From NCBI RefSeq assembly GCF_030268225.1, contig NZ_BSQG01000010.1, positions 87,161-151,160 of the forward strand: DNA of 64,000 nucleotides. Reading direction: 5' to 3'. Below are positions 37,785 to 46,161 of this stretch, piece by piece. Made by a program: the position numbers and the translations under genes. The notes under the pieces were generated by a model, which was not told the origin of the DNA, searched no databases, and saw only the letters and a list, made by a program, of their open reading frames with translations. This DNA comes from Nocardiopsis ansamitocini (lineage in GTDB: Bacteria > Actinomycetota > Actinomycetes > Streptosporangiales > Streptosporangiaceae). The first letter of the stretch is position 1. Each line of letters opens with the position of its first letter.

Positions 37785-39938
37785 GTGAACACCCTCGCCA
37801 CCAGCGCGTTCGACCTTCCCGACCACCTCTCGCCCAAGGCCGCCCCGGCCCTGATCGCCGGCGACCAGCAGCACTTCGCGGCCATCGCGGCGAGCCTCGA
37901 ACAGGCGATCACCGACCTGTCCGAACGTCTCGACGCCAGACGCAGCGCGCCCGTCGGCAAGGGCCGGGAGGTCATGGACCGGGACATGGAGATCCACCGG
38001 ATGGCCGGCCGCCTGCGCGCGCTGCGCCGCTTCGGCCTGGACCTGTGCCTGGGACGCATCGTCGGCGCGGACGACCCCGAACCCGTATACATCGGACGGC
38101 TCGGCCTCACCGACGGCGAGGGGCGCCGGCTGCTCCTCGACTGGCGCTCCCCCGCGGCCGAACCGTTCTTCGCGGCCACCCACGCCAACCCGATGGGGCT
38201 GACGAGCCGCCGCAGGTACCGCTGGACGCGCGGCCGGATCAGCGACTACTGGGACGAGGTGTTCACCACGGACGGGTTCGAGGGGCACGCCGCCCTCGAC
38301 GACCAGTCCGCCTTCATCGCGAGCCTCGGCGGCAACCGGTCGGCCCGGATGCGCGACGTGCTCGGCACCATCCAGGCCGACCAGGACGCCATCATCCGTG
38401 CGGGCTCCCGGGGCGCTCTCGTCGTCGACGGCGGCCCGGGGACGGGCAAGACCGTCGTCGCCCTGCACCGCACCGCCCACCTCCTCTACTCCGACCCCCG
38501 CCTCCGCCACCAGCGAAGCGGCGTGCTGTTCGTCGGCCCGCACCAGCCCTACCTGGCCTACGTCTCCGACGTCCTCCCCAGCCTCGGGGAGGAGGGCGTG
38601 CAGACCTGCACCCTGCGGGACCTCGTCCCCGAGGGGGCCTCGGCAGCGGTCGAGACCGACCCGGACGTGGCCCTGCTGAAGTCGTCCGGGGACCTGGTGA
38701 AGGCGATCGAGGAGGCCGTCAGGTTCTACGAACAGCCGCCCACCGAGGGGATGACGGTCACGACGGACTGGGCCGACATCTGGCTGGGCGCCGAGGACTG
38801 GGCCGAGGCGTTCGACGCACTCGACCCCGGCATCGCGCACAACGAGGCGCGCGAACAGCTCCTGGAGGAGCTGCTCACGATCCTGGTGGACAAGCACGAC
38901 GGCGACGACGAGATCCGACCCGACCTGATCCGGAGGTCGCTGCTGCGGGACACGGAACTGGTCACGGCGCTCAACCGCGCGTGGCCGCTGATCGAGGCGA
39001 CCGACCTCGTCGGGGACCTGTGGTCGGTCCCCGCCTACCTGCGCAAGTGCGCCCCCTGGCTCGGCATCGACGACATCGGGAAACTCCAGCGCGAGGACGC
39101 CCAGGCGTGGACGGTGTCCGACCTGCCGCTCCTGGACGCGGCGCACCAGCGCCTCGGCGACCCGTACGCGGCACGACGCAGGCGTCGGTACAACGCCTCC
39201 GCAGCAGCCGAACGCGAGCGGATGTCCGGCGTCATCGACAACCTGCTCCAGGCCGACGACGACGGCGAAGGGGTGGTGACGATGCTGCACGGACAGGACC
39301 TGCGCGACAGCCTGGTCGACGAGAGCGCGCTGCCCGGCACCGATCCGGACCTGCTCGCCGGCCCGTTCGCGCACATCGTCGTGGACGAGGCCCAGGAACT
39401 GACCGACGCGGAGTGGCAGATGCTGCTGCTGCGCTGCCCGTCCCGGAGCTTCACGATCGTCGGGGACCGCGCCCAGGCCAGGCACGGGTTCACGGAGTCG
39501 TGGGAGGAGCGGCTCCGGCGGATCGGTCTCGACCGGATCGCGTCGGCCTCCCTGAGCATCAACTACCGGACGCCGTCGGAGGTCATGGCCCGGGCCGAAC
39601 CGGTCATCCGGGCGGTCCTCCCCGACGCCAACGTGCCGACCTCCATCCGCAGCAGCGGCGTCCCCGTCGTGCACGGACGCGCCTTTGAACTGGGCGCGGT
39701 CCTCGACGCCTGGCTCGCCGAGCACACCGACGGGACCGCCTGCGTCATCGGCGATCCCGCGTTCCGGGCGACGCCTCGTGTCCGGTCGCTGACCCCGGGC
39801 CTGGCGAAGGGGCTGGAGTTCGATCTGGTCGTCCTCGTGGACCCGGAGGCGTTCGGCGGGGGTGTCGAAGGGGCGGTGGACCGTTATGTCGCGATGACCC
39901 GGGCGACCCGGCAGCTCGTCGTCCTCACGAGTTCCTGA
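37785..39938 (+). CDS. helR: RNA polymerase recycling motor ATPase HelR
   Basis: This is a 717-residue UvrD/HelD-like ATPase; GTG 37785 gives a start NTLATSAFDLPDHLSPKA like known HelR proteins (GTG 37755 is possible). The N-terminal coiled region (residues 25-95) inserts into RNA polymerase; Walker A is GGPGTGKT at 216-223; the helicase core continues with VVDEAQELTDAEW (Walker B), FTIVGDRAQ and SINYRTPSEVMARAE. The C-terminus has GLAKGLEFDLVVLVDPE and YVAMTRATRQLVVL. HelR removes stalled or rifamycin-bound RNA polymerase from DNA and protects it. The RAE just upstream supports rifamycin-inducible expression. Confidence 0.95.
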   Translation: MNTLATSAFDLPDHLSPKAAPALIAGDQQHFAAIAASLEQAITDLSERLDARRSAPVGKGREVMDRDMEIHRMAGRLRALRRFGLDLCLGRIVGADDPEPVYIGRLGLTDGEGRRLLLDWRSPAAEPFFAATHANPMGLTSRRRYRWTRGRISDYWDEVFTTDGFEGHAALDDQSAFIASLGGNRSARMRDVLGTIQADQDAIIRAGSRGALVVDGGPGTGKTVVALHRTAHLLYSDPRLRHQRSGVLFVGPHQPYLAYVSDVLPSLGEEGVQTCTLRDLVPEGASAAVETDPDVALLKSSGDLVKAIEEAVRFYEQPPTEGMTVTTDWADIWLGAEDWAEAFDALDPGIAHNEAREQLLEELLTILVDKHDGDDEIRPDLIRRSLLRDTELVTALNRAWPLIEATDLVGDLWSVPAYLRKCAPWLGIDDIGKLQREDAQAWTVSDLPLLDAAHQRLGDPYAARRRRRYNASAAAERERMSGVIDNLLQADDDGEGVVTMLHGQDLRDSLVDESALPGTDPDLLAGPFAHIVVDEAQELTDAEWQMLLLRCPSRSFTIVGDRAQARHGFTESWEERLRRIGLDRIASASLSINYRTPSEVMARAEPVIRAVLPDANVPTSIRSSGVPVVHGRAFELGAVLDAWLAEHTDGTACVIGDPAFRATPRVRSLTPGLAKGLEFDLVVLVDPEAFGGGVEGAVDRYVAMTRATRQLVVLTSS

Positions 39939-40660
39939 CGTCGGCCGCGACACCGTGATCGCCGGTCCCGTTTTTCTTCCGGAAATCATCCGGCCCGGAA
40001 AAACGCCCGCAACGCGAGAACGCATTTCCTCACGACAAAAGGAAATTCCCCGTTCCGCCGCGCCGATCGGAAAGGGCGGGGCGGTTCCGGCCGTGAATCG
40101 TGTGCGCGTCCCCTTCCCGAAAAGGACGCGCCACCGCCACTGGGAGGGGCCGCCCGCCCTCGGCCGGCGGCGATGCCCCGTCTCCAGGGGGCGGCTCAGG
40201 ACCCGCTCTTGTCCGAGCGCGGGCGGCCCCGATCCGGATGATTTCGGCGGCTCCACCGCGAAACAGAGAAATGAACAAACTTCACTCCATCGCGGAAAGT
40301 ATGCTATGGATACTTCTGGATCTTCTCCTCCTCAGACTCGTCCACCGAGGCATGGGAAAGCGCCGCCTCCGTCCATCCGCGAAGCCCCGTTCCCGAACGG
40401 CTTCCACGGTTGAGGTGAAGGGCGCCGCTGACGGACTCCCGCCGCTTCCGGGATCCACCGCACATGCCGACGCTGTTCTCAGCCATGCCGGCTTTCTACC
40501 CGGTCGGCGAGAAACCCGGTTCTGGGGCTTCGCGGGTCAACGACGTGGCAACGGCTGCTCCTGCCGTTGTCGTTGTCGCCGTATCCCGTGGAGAAGTCCG
40601 TCCAGGAGCACACCGACGAACCGGGGGGCCACTCCCCCGCACACACAAGAAAGGGTTCTC
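39939..40660. other. Intergenic, no gene seen
   Basis: This is 722 bp after helR. A few open frames exist on both strands but none has a start site or sequence I recognise. The composition falls and rises unevenly (AT-rich near 39960-40060 and 40260-40320), as in decayed DNA. Confidence 0.4.
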
Positions 40661-40858
40661 GTGCATCCGCTGTTGTCCGTCCCGCTGGCCTACCGGTTGA
40701 TGTTGATATCAGCCGGTCCCCGCGCCGCACTCGTCCACCGTGGCGGCGCGTTCGCAGTCGTGCCCGCACACGAGGTCGATCCTGCGGGAGCGTCGTGGAC
40801 GGTGGAGGACCTCCTCTCCATCGGTGTCGGCGCACTCACCGTGGAACTGGTGGCGTAG
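40661..40858 (+). CDS. Small hypothetical protein
   Basis: This is a 65-residue ORF starting at GTG 40661 after AAGAAAGGG. The product is neutral and hydrophobic (PLLSVPLAYRLMLISAGPRA) with a soluble second half (WTVEDLLSIGVGALTVELVA). I recognise no family. The ribosome site is the main support. Confidence 0.4.
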   Translation: MHPLLSVPLAYRLMLISAGPRAALVHRGGAFAVVPAHEVDPAGASWTVEDLLSIGVGALTVELVA

Positions 40859-41380
40859 TCCTCTGCTTACCGATATTCGCCGATGGGGTTCGGTGCCGGC
40901 CACGGGCCGGTGCGCACGCGTCACTTTCCGAGCGGGTCCCGGGACCCGCGACGGCAGACCCCATTGGCGCCTTCGACCGACGCACCCCGCAGCGACGAAG
41001 AACCGGACGCCACCGGTGGTCCGCTCACTGCGGCCCCGCCCAGGGTCCGGCCGTTGATCGGTCCGTGCAGCCGCCTCTGCGAACAGGGCGGCCGCCACAA
41101 CGCACCGACGGGAAAACACCCGTCGCCCGCTCTGCCGCCGGAGAATACCCCGGCAGGCCGCTTTGCCCTCTCCCGCGCAACCCCGGTCCGGCCTGTTCTC
41201 CTGCCTCCTCCTCGGGCACCGGAGAACCGAAGCGCCCCTGTCGACGCCTGACCGGGCGGTGGCCCGACCTCCCCACGAGCACCGGACGGACTCTGCGGGC
41301 GGGGCCCCGACGGTCCGCCGTCAGGGCCCCGGTCACCCTCGATGCCCCGCATCGGCCCGGGACCGTGTGGTGGGGACCGT
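40859..41380. other. Intergenic, no gene seen
   Basis: These 522 bp between the small ORF and the EF-hand gene have only overlapping shadow frames. No repeat or terminator stands out. Confidence 0.4.
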
Positions 41381-41929
41381 TCAGACCGCGCCGAAGGCCA
41401 CACTGCCCGGCGAGTGCTGGAGGTCGTGGCCGTAGATGAACTCCCGGGCCGAGCGGATGAACTCCTGGCGGCTGATGCGGCCGTCGCCGTCGGTGTCCAT
41501 GACCGTGAACCGCTCCATCGCGTCGGGCGTCTCGGCTCCGAGGCGCTTCAGGAGCTGAGCGAACTCGTTCCTGTCGATCTCGTTGTCGCAGTCGGAGTCG
41601 AGAATGTCGAAGACGGCGTGCGGCAGGCCCTCGATCATGTTGAACCGGCTGGTGTCGAACGAGGCCGCGCGCAGGGCGGCGATGAACTGCTCACGGGTCA
41701 GGCGCTCGGCGCCGTCCGCGTGACGCAGCAGCTCCATCCACAGCATCTGGTAGCAGGCGGTGAGCGCCCGGGCCCGACGGTCGTCCTTGCCGATGCCCTG
41801 ATCGGAGAGGTAGCGGTCGGTGAGGCGCTGGTAGTCGGCCCACTCGACGTATCCGTCGCCGTCGGTGTCGAAGGCGTCGAAGAGACGACCGTACTTGACG
41901 GCGGCCGGGTCAATGGAGGCTGTGGTCAT
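41381..41929 (-). CDS. EF-hand calcium-binding protein (calerythrin-like)
   Basis: This is a 182-residue protein starting at ATG 41929. Three canonical EF loops are visible: DTDGDGYVEWAD near residue 20, DSDCDNEIDRNEF near 109 and DTDGDGRISRQEF near 143, with a degenerate fourth loop around residue 70. This layout matches the four-EF-hand calerythrin/CABP group of actinomycetes, which buffer calcium. The middle loop has Cys and Asn in place of Gly positions and may bind weakly. Confidence 0.93.
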   Translation of the reverse strand: MTTASIDPAAVKYGRLFDAFDTDGDGYVEWADYQRLTDRYLSDQGIGKDDRRARALTACYQMLWMELLRHADGAERLTREQFIAALRAASFDTSRFNMIEGLPHAVFDILDSDCDNEIDRNEFAQLLKRLGAETPDAMERFTVMDTDGDGRISRQEFIRSAREFIYGHDLQHSPGSVAFGAV

Positions 41930-41996
41930 GGTGCATCCCGTCGGATTCGGAACGGGCCGTCCCCGTTCGCTCACAGTGAGCGATTATTCAATGGCC

Positions 41997-42056
41997 CATG
42001 ACCATGACCAGGGGTTTTCCTACGCACGGCGCGTCATGGTCATGGACGACCATGAC
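41997..42056. promoter_or_regulatory. Inverted CATGACCATGAC repeats upstream of the EF-hand gene
   Basis: CATGACCATGAC at 41997-42008 is inverted as GTCATGGTCATG at 42033-42044, and GACCATGAC recurs at 42048-42056, forming a nested inverted repeat. It lies about 70-130 bp upstream of the EF-hand start, in operator position, and 78 bp left of CRISPR array 3. Confidence 0.5.
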
Positions 42057-42133
42057 GCCCTATTCGGTCCGCGTCGCGACAAAGGCGGAACCCGCGGAAT
42101 GTCCTCGACGCGTCCCGGGGCGGAACCGGCTCC

Positions 42134-42592
42134 CGGCCCGTCCTCGCGTGCGCGGGGCTCACTGGTCGAGATCGGGGACCTGGTCGTGCGCGCCCGGTCC
42201 ATCCCCGCGTGCGCGGGGCTCACAGCTGGGGGAGGTGCGCCAGCAGATCGTTGATCGGTCCATCCCCGCGTGCGCGGGGCTCACCTAACACCAAGGCCGC
42301 TGTGTTGAGTCGGCCCCGGTCCATCCCCGCGTGCGCGGGGCTCACCACACCGTTGCCGACCACGAAAACCCTGGCCTCGGTCCATCCCCGCGTGCGCGGG
42401 GCTCACCGCCACCCAGAAATCGATCAACTCGTGGGCGAAGGTCCATCCCCGCGTGCGCGGGACTCACGCCCTGGTCGCAGAGAAAGAGCGCCGCAAGAAA
42501 CGGTCCATCCCCGCGTGCGCGGGGCTCACCCGCACGGTCGCGCTCCTCCTCACGAGCCCGCTCTGGTCCATCCCCGCGTGCGCGGGGCTCAC
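42134..42592 (-). CRISPR. CRISPR array 3, type I-E-like, 8 repeats (GCTCAC family)
   Basis: Eight repeats start at 42134, 42195, 42256, 42317, 42378, 42439, 42501 and 42564. The plus-strand repeat begins CGGTCCATCCCCGCG and ends GCGCGGGGCTCAC, differing from arrays 1 and 2 at both ends (GG-T-CC for GG-A-CC; CTCAC for AGCAC). The first repeat is degenerate in its left half. Spacers are 32 nt for the first five intervals, then about 33 and 34 nt. The AT-rich right flank looks like the leader, giving leftward transcription. Confidence 0.96.
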
Positions 42593-42670
42593 AGTTAATG
42601 ACCTGGCACTTTGTGGCGCGTTATCATAATGAGATTTTTGACTTTGTCCCATTTGTGAAGTCCTGCCCCA
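42593..42670 (-). promoter_or_regulatory. Probable leader of array 3
   Basis: This AT-rich flank adjoins the last intact repeat and shares only TGACCTGG with the leaders of arrays 1 and 2. TTATCATAATG and a run near TTTTTGAC give promoter-like AT content in a GC-rich genome. Confidence 0.6.
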
Positions 42671-42798
42671 CCGCGCCACATGCCGACGGCGCACCGGGAG
42701 GAATCCCATTATGCGGGCGTCGCAGCCGCCCCGCCCCTGCTTTCGGGGCACGGGAAGCCGTCATCCGTTCCGGAAGCGTACGCGGCGCCGCCGGTGGA

Positions 42799-43395
42799 TC
42801 AGGCGGTGAGCAGTCCGGCCGCCATCCGGTGGGCGTGTCCGGCCGCGTCGGGGAGCACGCCGGTGCCCGCGACGGTGGAGACGCCCTCGTGCAGCAGCAT
42901 GAATCCGGCGGCGGCCTTGTCGGGGTCGGGATGCCCGGCGTCGGCGGCGAGGCCGGTGAAGTAGTCGAGCATCCACCGCTTCTGCGCCACGACGACGGCG
43001 TGGCCCGGGTGGTCGGGGGACGGGAGTTCGGCGAGCGCGTTGACGAACGCGCAGCCACGCGGGGCCTCGCGGTCCAACCAGTGTGCGAGCGCGTCGAGGG
43101 TGGCGGGCAGCCGCTCGGCCGGAGCGGGCGCGTGCTCCCGCACCCAGGAGGTGAGCCAGTCGCGCCAGCGGTCGTCGCGCTCGGCCAGGTACGCGGCCAC
43201 CAGGCGGTCCTTGGAACCGAAGCAGGCGTAGAGGGTCTTCTTCGTGACCCCAGCCGCGGCGGCGATGGCGTCGACACCGACGGCGTGGATGCCCTCGCGG
43301 TAGAACAGCCCCGACGCGGCGTCCAGCACCCGGCGCCCCGCAGGGGTCAGCGGGGGCACGGTGCGGCCGGTCGTAGCGACGGAATCGTCGGTCAT
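42799..43395 (-). CDS. TetR-family regulator
   Basis: This is a 198-residue TetR protein starting at ATG 43395. The helix-turn-helix reads FYREGIHAVGVDAIAAAAGVTKKTLYACFGSKDRLVAAYL, followed by helical ligand-domain sequence. A motif at 43419-43440, just upstream, recurs before the dehydrogenase gene at 45000, which suggests that this regulator controls both. Confidence 0.93.
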   Translation of the reverse strand: MTDDSVATTGRTVPPLTPAGRRVLDAASGLFYREGIHAVGVDAIAAAAGVTKKTLYACFGSKDRLVAAYLAERDDRWRDWLTSWVREHAPAPAERLPATLDALAHWLDREAPRGCAFVNALAELPSPDHPGHAVVVAQKRWMLDYFTGLAADAGHPDPDKAAAGFMLLHEGVSTVAGTGVLPDAAGHAHRMAAGLLTA

Positions 43396-43418
43396 GGAAC
43401 ACCACCCTTCCGCCTGGA

Positions 43419-43440
43419 GTATACGGACCGGTGAGCTTAC
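43419..43440. promoter_or_regulatory. TetR operator half (GTATACGGACCGGTGAG)
   Basis: GTATACGGACCGGTGAG lies 24 bp upstream of the TetR start. The 22-bp segment differs at only three positions from the copy at 44885-44906 upstream of the MDR gene. Confidence 0.6.
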
Positions 43441-43573
43441 CAGGGCTGATCCGGGCGGCAGGGGCGATCAGCACGAACCGCCCCCATCGGTCGGCCCAGG
43501 CCGGTCCGGTACACCACCACCGGCACCCGGAACACCGATCACCCCGCCCCTGCGGACGGCCTGCCCGGAGGGG

Positions 43574-44146
43574 TCACCTGCTCGCCCGCCCGTCGGCCGG
43601 CAGGTGGGCGAGCAGCAGTTTGACGACGAGCACGGGGCCGAACCAGGCCAGTGCGACGGCCGTCCCCGGCAGGCTCGTGACGACCGTGACCGTCAGCGCC
43701 GCCGCCGCGAACGCCGTGGGGCGGCGCAGGTCCGCCGGCACCGTGACGACGGCCAGGGCGCCCAGCACGATCAGGGCGTAGGTGGTGGCGGCTGCGGTCC
43801 AGCCGTAACCGGGGACGAGCGCGGCCAGGACGAAGGGGTGCAGGTGCGCCAGCACGAAGCCGAGATGGTGGCGTGCCTCCCGGCCCGGGCGGTGCCACAG
43901 TCGGCGGGCGGTGTCGGTGGCGTTGGCCGAGGCACCGCCGATCAGGTCGAACCCGACCACCGCGACCAGGGCGTAGTGCCAGAGCGCCCACTGCTGGTGG
44001 TGGAGCAGCCCGATGGCGACGACTCCGGCGGTACCGAGGACGGCCGTCGCGTACGTGACGGCCTGCTCCCCGGTGGTGGCGTCGGGCCCCAGGAGCCGGT
44101 CGGCGATCCCGGCGAGGCCGGGCCTGGGACCCGTCGGTGTGCTCAC
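43574..44146 (-). CDS. Membrane protein of unknown function
   Basis: This is a 190-residue protein starting at ATG 44146, with five or six hydrophobic segments (AVTYATAVLGTAGVVAIGLL, WHYALVAVVGFDLIGG, HLGFVLAHLHPFVLAALV, YALIVLGALAVVTV, then a C-terminal pair). I recognise no family with certainty. It follows the TetR gene at 44175 on the same strand, 28 bp downstream, so it is a likely target of that regulator. Confidence 0.75.
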   Translation of the reverse strand: MSTPTGPRPGLAGIADRLLGPDATTGEQAVTYATAVLGTAGVVAIGLLHHQQWALWHYALVAVVGFDLIGGASANATDTARRLWHRPGREARHHLGFVLAHLHPFVLAALVPGYGWTAAATTYALIVLGALAVVTVPADLRRPTAFAAAALTVTVVTSLPGTAVALAWFGPVLVVKLLLAHLPADGRASR

Positions 44147-44174
44147 GGGGTTCTCCCCGCCGGGCGGGCCGGCC

Positions 44175-44792
44175 TCACCGACTCGGGTCCGGTCGGGTCG
44201 TCGGGGCGGGTTCGGGGAGGAGCAGGCGCACGAGGGGGTCGACGAGCGCGGCCGGGTCGACCTCGGGGTCGATGAGCCACTGGAGCACGCATCCCTCGAT
44301 GGCGCCGACGAGGACGGTGGCGTGCGCGTGGGCGTCGACCGCTCCAGGGCACCCTTGCGCCGTTGCCTCTTCGAGCAGTGCCGCGATGGCCGCGCGGTAC
44401 TCCCGGTAGGTGGCGGCGAGGTCGAGCGGCGATTGCGGCCCCCATCTGCTCGCCGCCCACAGGTCCAGGAGCACGCGGGCGAGGTCGGGTTCGGCGGTCA
44501 GCATCGCGACGACCCCGCGCACCAAACGTTCGAGGCGTTCGCGTGCGCCGCCCCGCCCTGCCGCGGCCTCGGCGAGGACCGCGGCGGAACGCGCGGTGAA
44601 CGCCTCGGCCGCGACGTGGAGGAGCTGCTCCCTGCTGTCGAAGTAGAGGTAGACGCTGCCTTTGGCCACCCCGGCTTCCTGGGCGATGTCGTCGATGCGG
44701 CTGGCGGCGTAACCGCGTCGGGCGAACACGCGGATCGCGGCTGCGAGGATCTCCTCCCGCCGGGTCCGCCGGTCGGCTCTGCGCGGTTTCAT
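44175..44792 (-). CDS. TetR-family regulator
   Basis: This is a 205-residue TetR protein starting at ATG 44792. The DNA-binding domain reads AAAIRVFARRGYAASRIDDIAQEAGVAKGSVYLYFDSREQLL. The C-terminal helices match the common AcrR-like group. An 18-bp perfect palindrome begins 16 bp upstream and is the expected autoregulatory operator. The following membrane-protein gene is probably in the same operon. Confidence 0.94.
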   Translation of the reverse strand: MKPRRADRRTRREEILAAAIRVFARRGYAASRIDDIAQEAGVAKGSVYLYFDSREQLLHVAAEAFTARSAAVLAEAAAGRGGARERLERLVRGVVAMLTAEPDLARVLLDLWAASRWGPQSPLDLAATYREYRAAIAALLEEATAQGCPGAVDAHAHATVLVGAIEGCVLQWLIDPEVDPAALVDPLVRLLLPEPAPTTRPDPSR

Positions 44793-44807
44793 GCCCCGCC
44801 CCTTTCA

Positions 44808-44825
44808 TGACTGACTAGTCAGTCA
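44808..44825. promoter_or_regulatory. Perfect 18-bp palindrome, TetR operator
   Basis: TGACTGACTAGTCAGTCA is fully self-complementary and lies 16-33 bp upstream of the TetR start at 44792. The form TGACTGACTAGTCAGTCA is typical of TetR/AcrR repressor sites. Confidence 0.75.
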
Positions 44826-44883
44826 TATTACGATCGGACACTTCCCCCATCAAGCCCCGGACATGGAGCGTCCTTGTGTTCAA

Positions 44884-44964
44884 GGTATACCGACCGGTGA
44901 GTTGACATTGCCGCGACCGGCATGGTTCCGTGACTCCACAAGTAACCCCACCGGTCGGTATACC
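44884..44964. promoter_or_regulatory. Paired inverted 16-bp operator upstream of MDR gene
   Basis: GGTATACCGACCGGTG at 44884-44899 is perfectly inverted as CACCGGTCGGTATACC at 44949-44964. Each arm also contains the internal palindrome ACCGGT. The right arm is 36 bp before the dehydrogenase ATG. Two sites of one TetR dimer type, related to the site at 43419, flank the likely promoter (TTGACA at 44902-44907). Confidence 0.7.
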
Positions 44965-44999
44965 TCGCATGGTGATCGACCACGAAAGGAGAAGACCCG

Positions 45000-46046
45000 A
45001 TGCACGCAATGGTCCTCACCGGATTCGGCGGCCCCGAAAAACTCGAATACCGTACCGAGCACGCCGATCCCCTCCCAGGCCCCGGCGAGGTCCGTGTGCG
45101 GGTGGGTGCGGCGGGCATGAACAACACCGATATCTGGACCCGTCAGGGTGCCTACGGCGTCCCCGGCGATCCCGGTGCGAGCGCCGGCTGGCGACGCGAG
45201 CCCCTGGCCTTCCCCCGGATCCAGGGCGCCGACGTCGCCGGAAGGATCGACCGCGTCGGCGCGGGGGTAGCACGATCCCGGATCGGCGAACGGGTGTTGG
45301 TGGACCCCATGCTCTACAGCGGTGGCGAGGTCGAACTCGTGGACACCGCCTACCTGGGCAGCGAGCGGGACGGCGGGTTCGCCGAACTCGTCACCGTCCC
45401 GGCCGGCAACGCGCACCGGATCGACTCCGCGCTGTCCGACGAGGAGCTGGCCACCTTCCCCACCGCCTACGCCACGGCCATGCGGATGCTGAACCGGTCC
45501 GGGCTCTCGGCAGGGGAAACCATACTGGTCACCGGTGCTTCCGGTGGGGTCGGTTCCGCGCTGGTTCAGCTCGCCTCGGCCCGGGGCGCCAGGGTGATCG
45601 CGGTCGTGGGGGCCGCGAAGCGCGACCGGGCGATCGAACTGGGCGCCGATGCCACCGTGGCCCGCGAGACCGAGGACCTGGCGGCGCGGGTCCGCGTCGC
45701 GGCGGCGGGCCGCCCCGTCGAGGTGGTGGCCGATGTGGTTGCCGGCCCGATGTTTCCCGCGCTGATCGGCCTGCTCGCCCCCCTCGGGCGCTACGTGGTG
45801 GCCGGGGCGATGGCCGGCGCGATCGTCAGCGCGGACCTACGCACCGTCTACCTGCGCCAGCTCAGTCTCATCGGATCGTCGTTCGGCACCCACGACGACT
45901 TCGCCCGCCTCGTCGCCCACATCGAGGCCGGCGAACTGCGTCCGCTGCTGGCCGGCAGCTACCCGCTGGGCGAACTGGCCGCCGCGCAGGAGGCGTTCGC
46001 GGCCAAGGAGTTCTTCGGCAAGCTCGTGGTGCGCCCCGGGGAGTGA
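45000..46046 (+). CDS. Quinone oxidoreductase-like MDR dehydrogenase
   Basis: This is a 348-residue zinc-free medium-chain dehydrogenase starting at ATG 45000 with GAAAGGAGA upstream. The N-terminal GroES-like domain (MHAMVLTGFGGPEKLEY, GMNNTDIWTRQG) is followed by the NADPH fold ILVTGASGGVGSALVQLASARGARV. The catalytic-zinc cysteine is absent (the quinone oxidoreductase type). It probably reduces a reactive carbonyl or quinone and is induced when the TetR protein leaves the operator pair. Confidence 0.9.
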   Translation: MHAMVLTGFGGPEKLEYRTEHADPLPGPGEVRVRVGAAGMNNTDIWTRQGAYGVPGDPGASAGWRREPLAFPRIQGADVAGRIDRVGAGVARSRIGERVLVDPMLYSGGEVELVDTAYLGSERDGGFAELVTVPAGNAHRIDSALSDEELATFPTAYATAMRMLNRSGLSAGETILVTGASGGVGSALVQLASARGARVIAVVGAAKRDRAIELGADATVARETEDLAARVRVAAAGRPVEVVADVVAGPMFPALIGLLAPLGRYVVAGAMAGAIVSADLRTVYLRQLSLIGSSFGTHDDFARLVAHIEAGELRPLLAGSYPLGELAAAQEAFAAKEFFGKLVVRPGE

Positions 46047-46059
46047 CCCGCACCGCGGG

Positions 46060-46091
46060 GGCGGCACCGCTTCCCGGGGAGCGGTGCCGCC
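46060..46091. terminator. Bidirectional hairpin terminator
   Basis: GGCGGCACCGCT pairs with AGCGGTGCCGCC across an eight-base loop. It lies between two convergent dehydrogenase genes, 14 bp after the first stop. Confidence 0.75.
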
Positions 46092-46161
46092 GGGCCCGGG
46101 GAGAGCGGCGGGCCCGCCGCGTCGCGGCCCCCGCTCCCGGGCCTTCCCCTGCCGCTGGGGC

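Noticed and set aside
37692..40256. 854-residue minus-strand frame opposite helR
   Set aside because: It shadows the helR coding strand and shows no domain.
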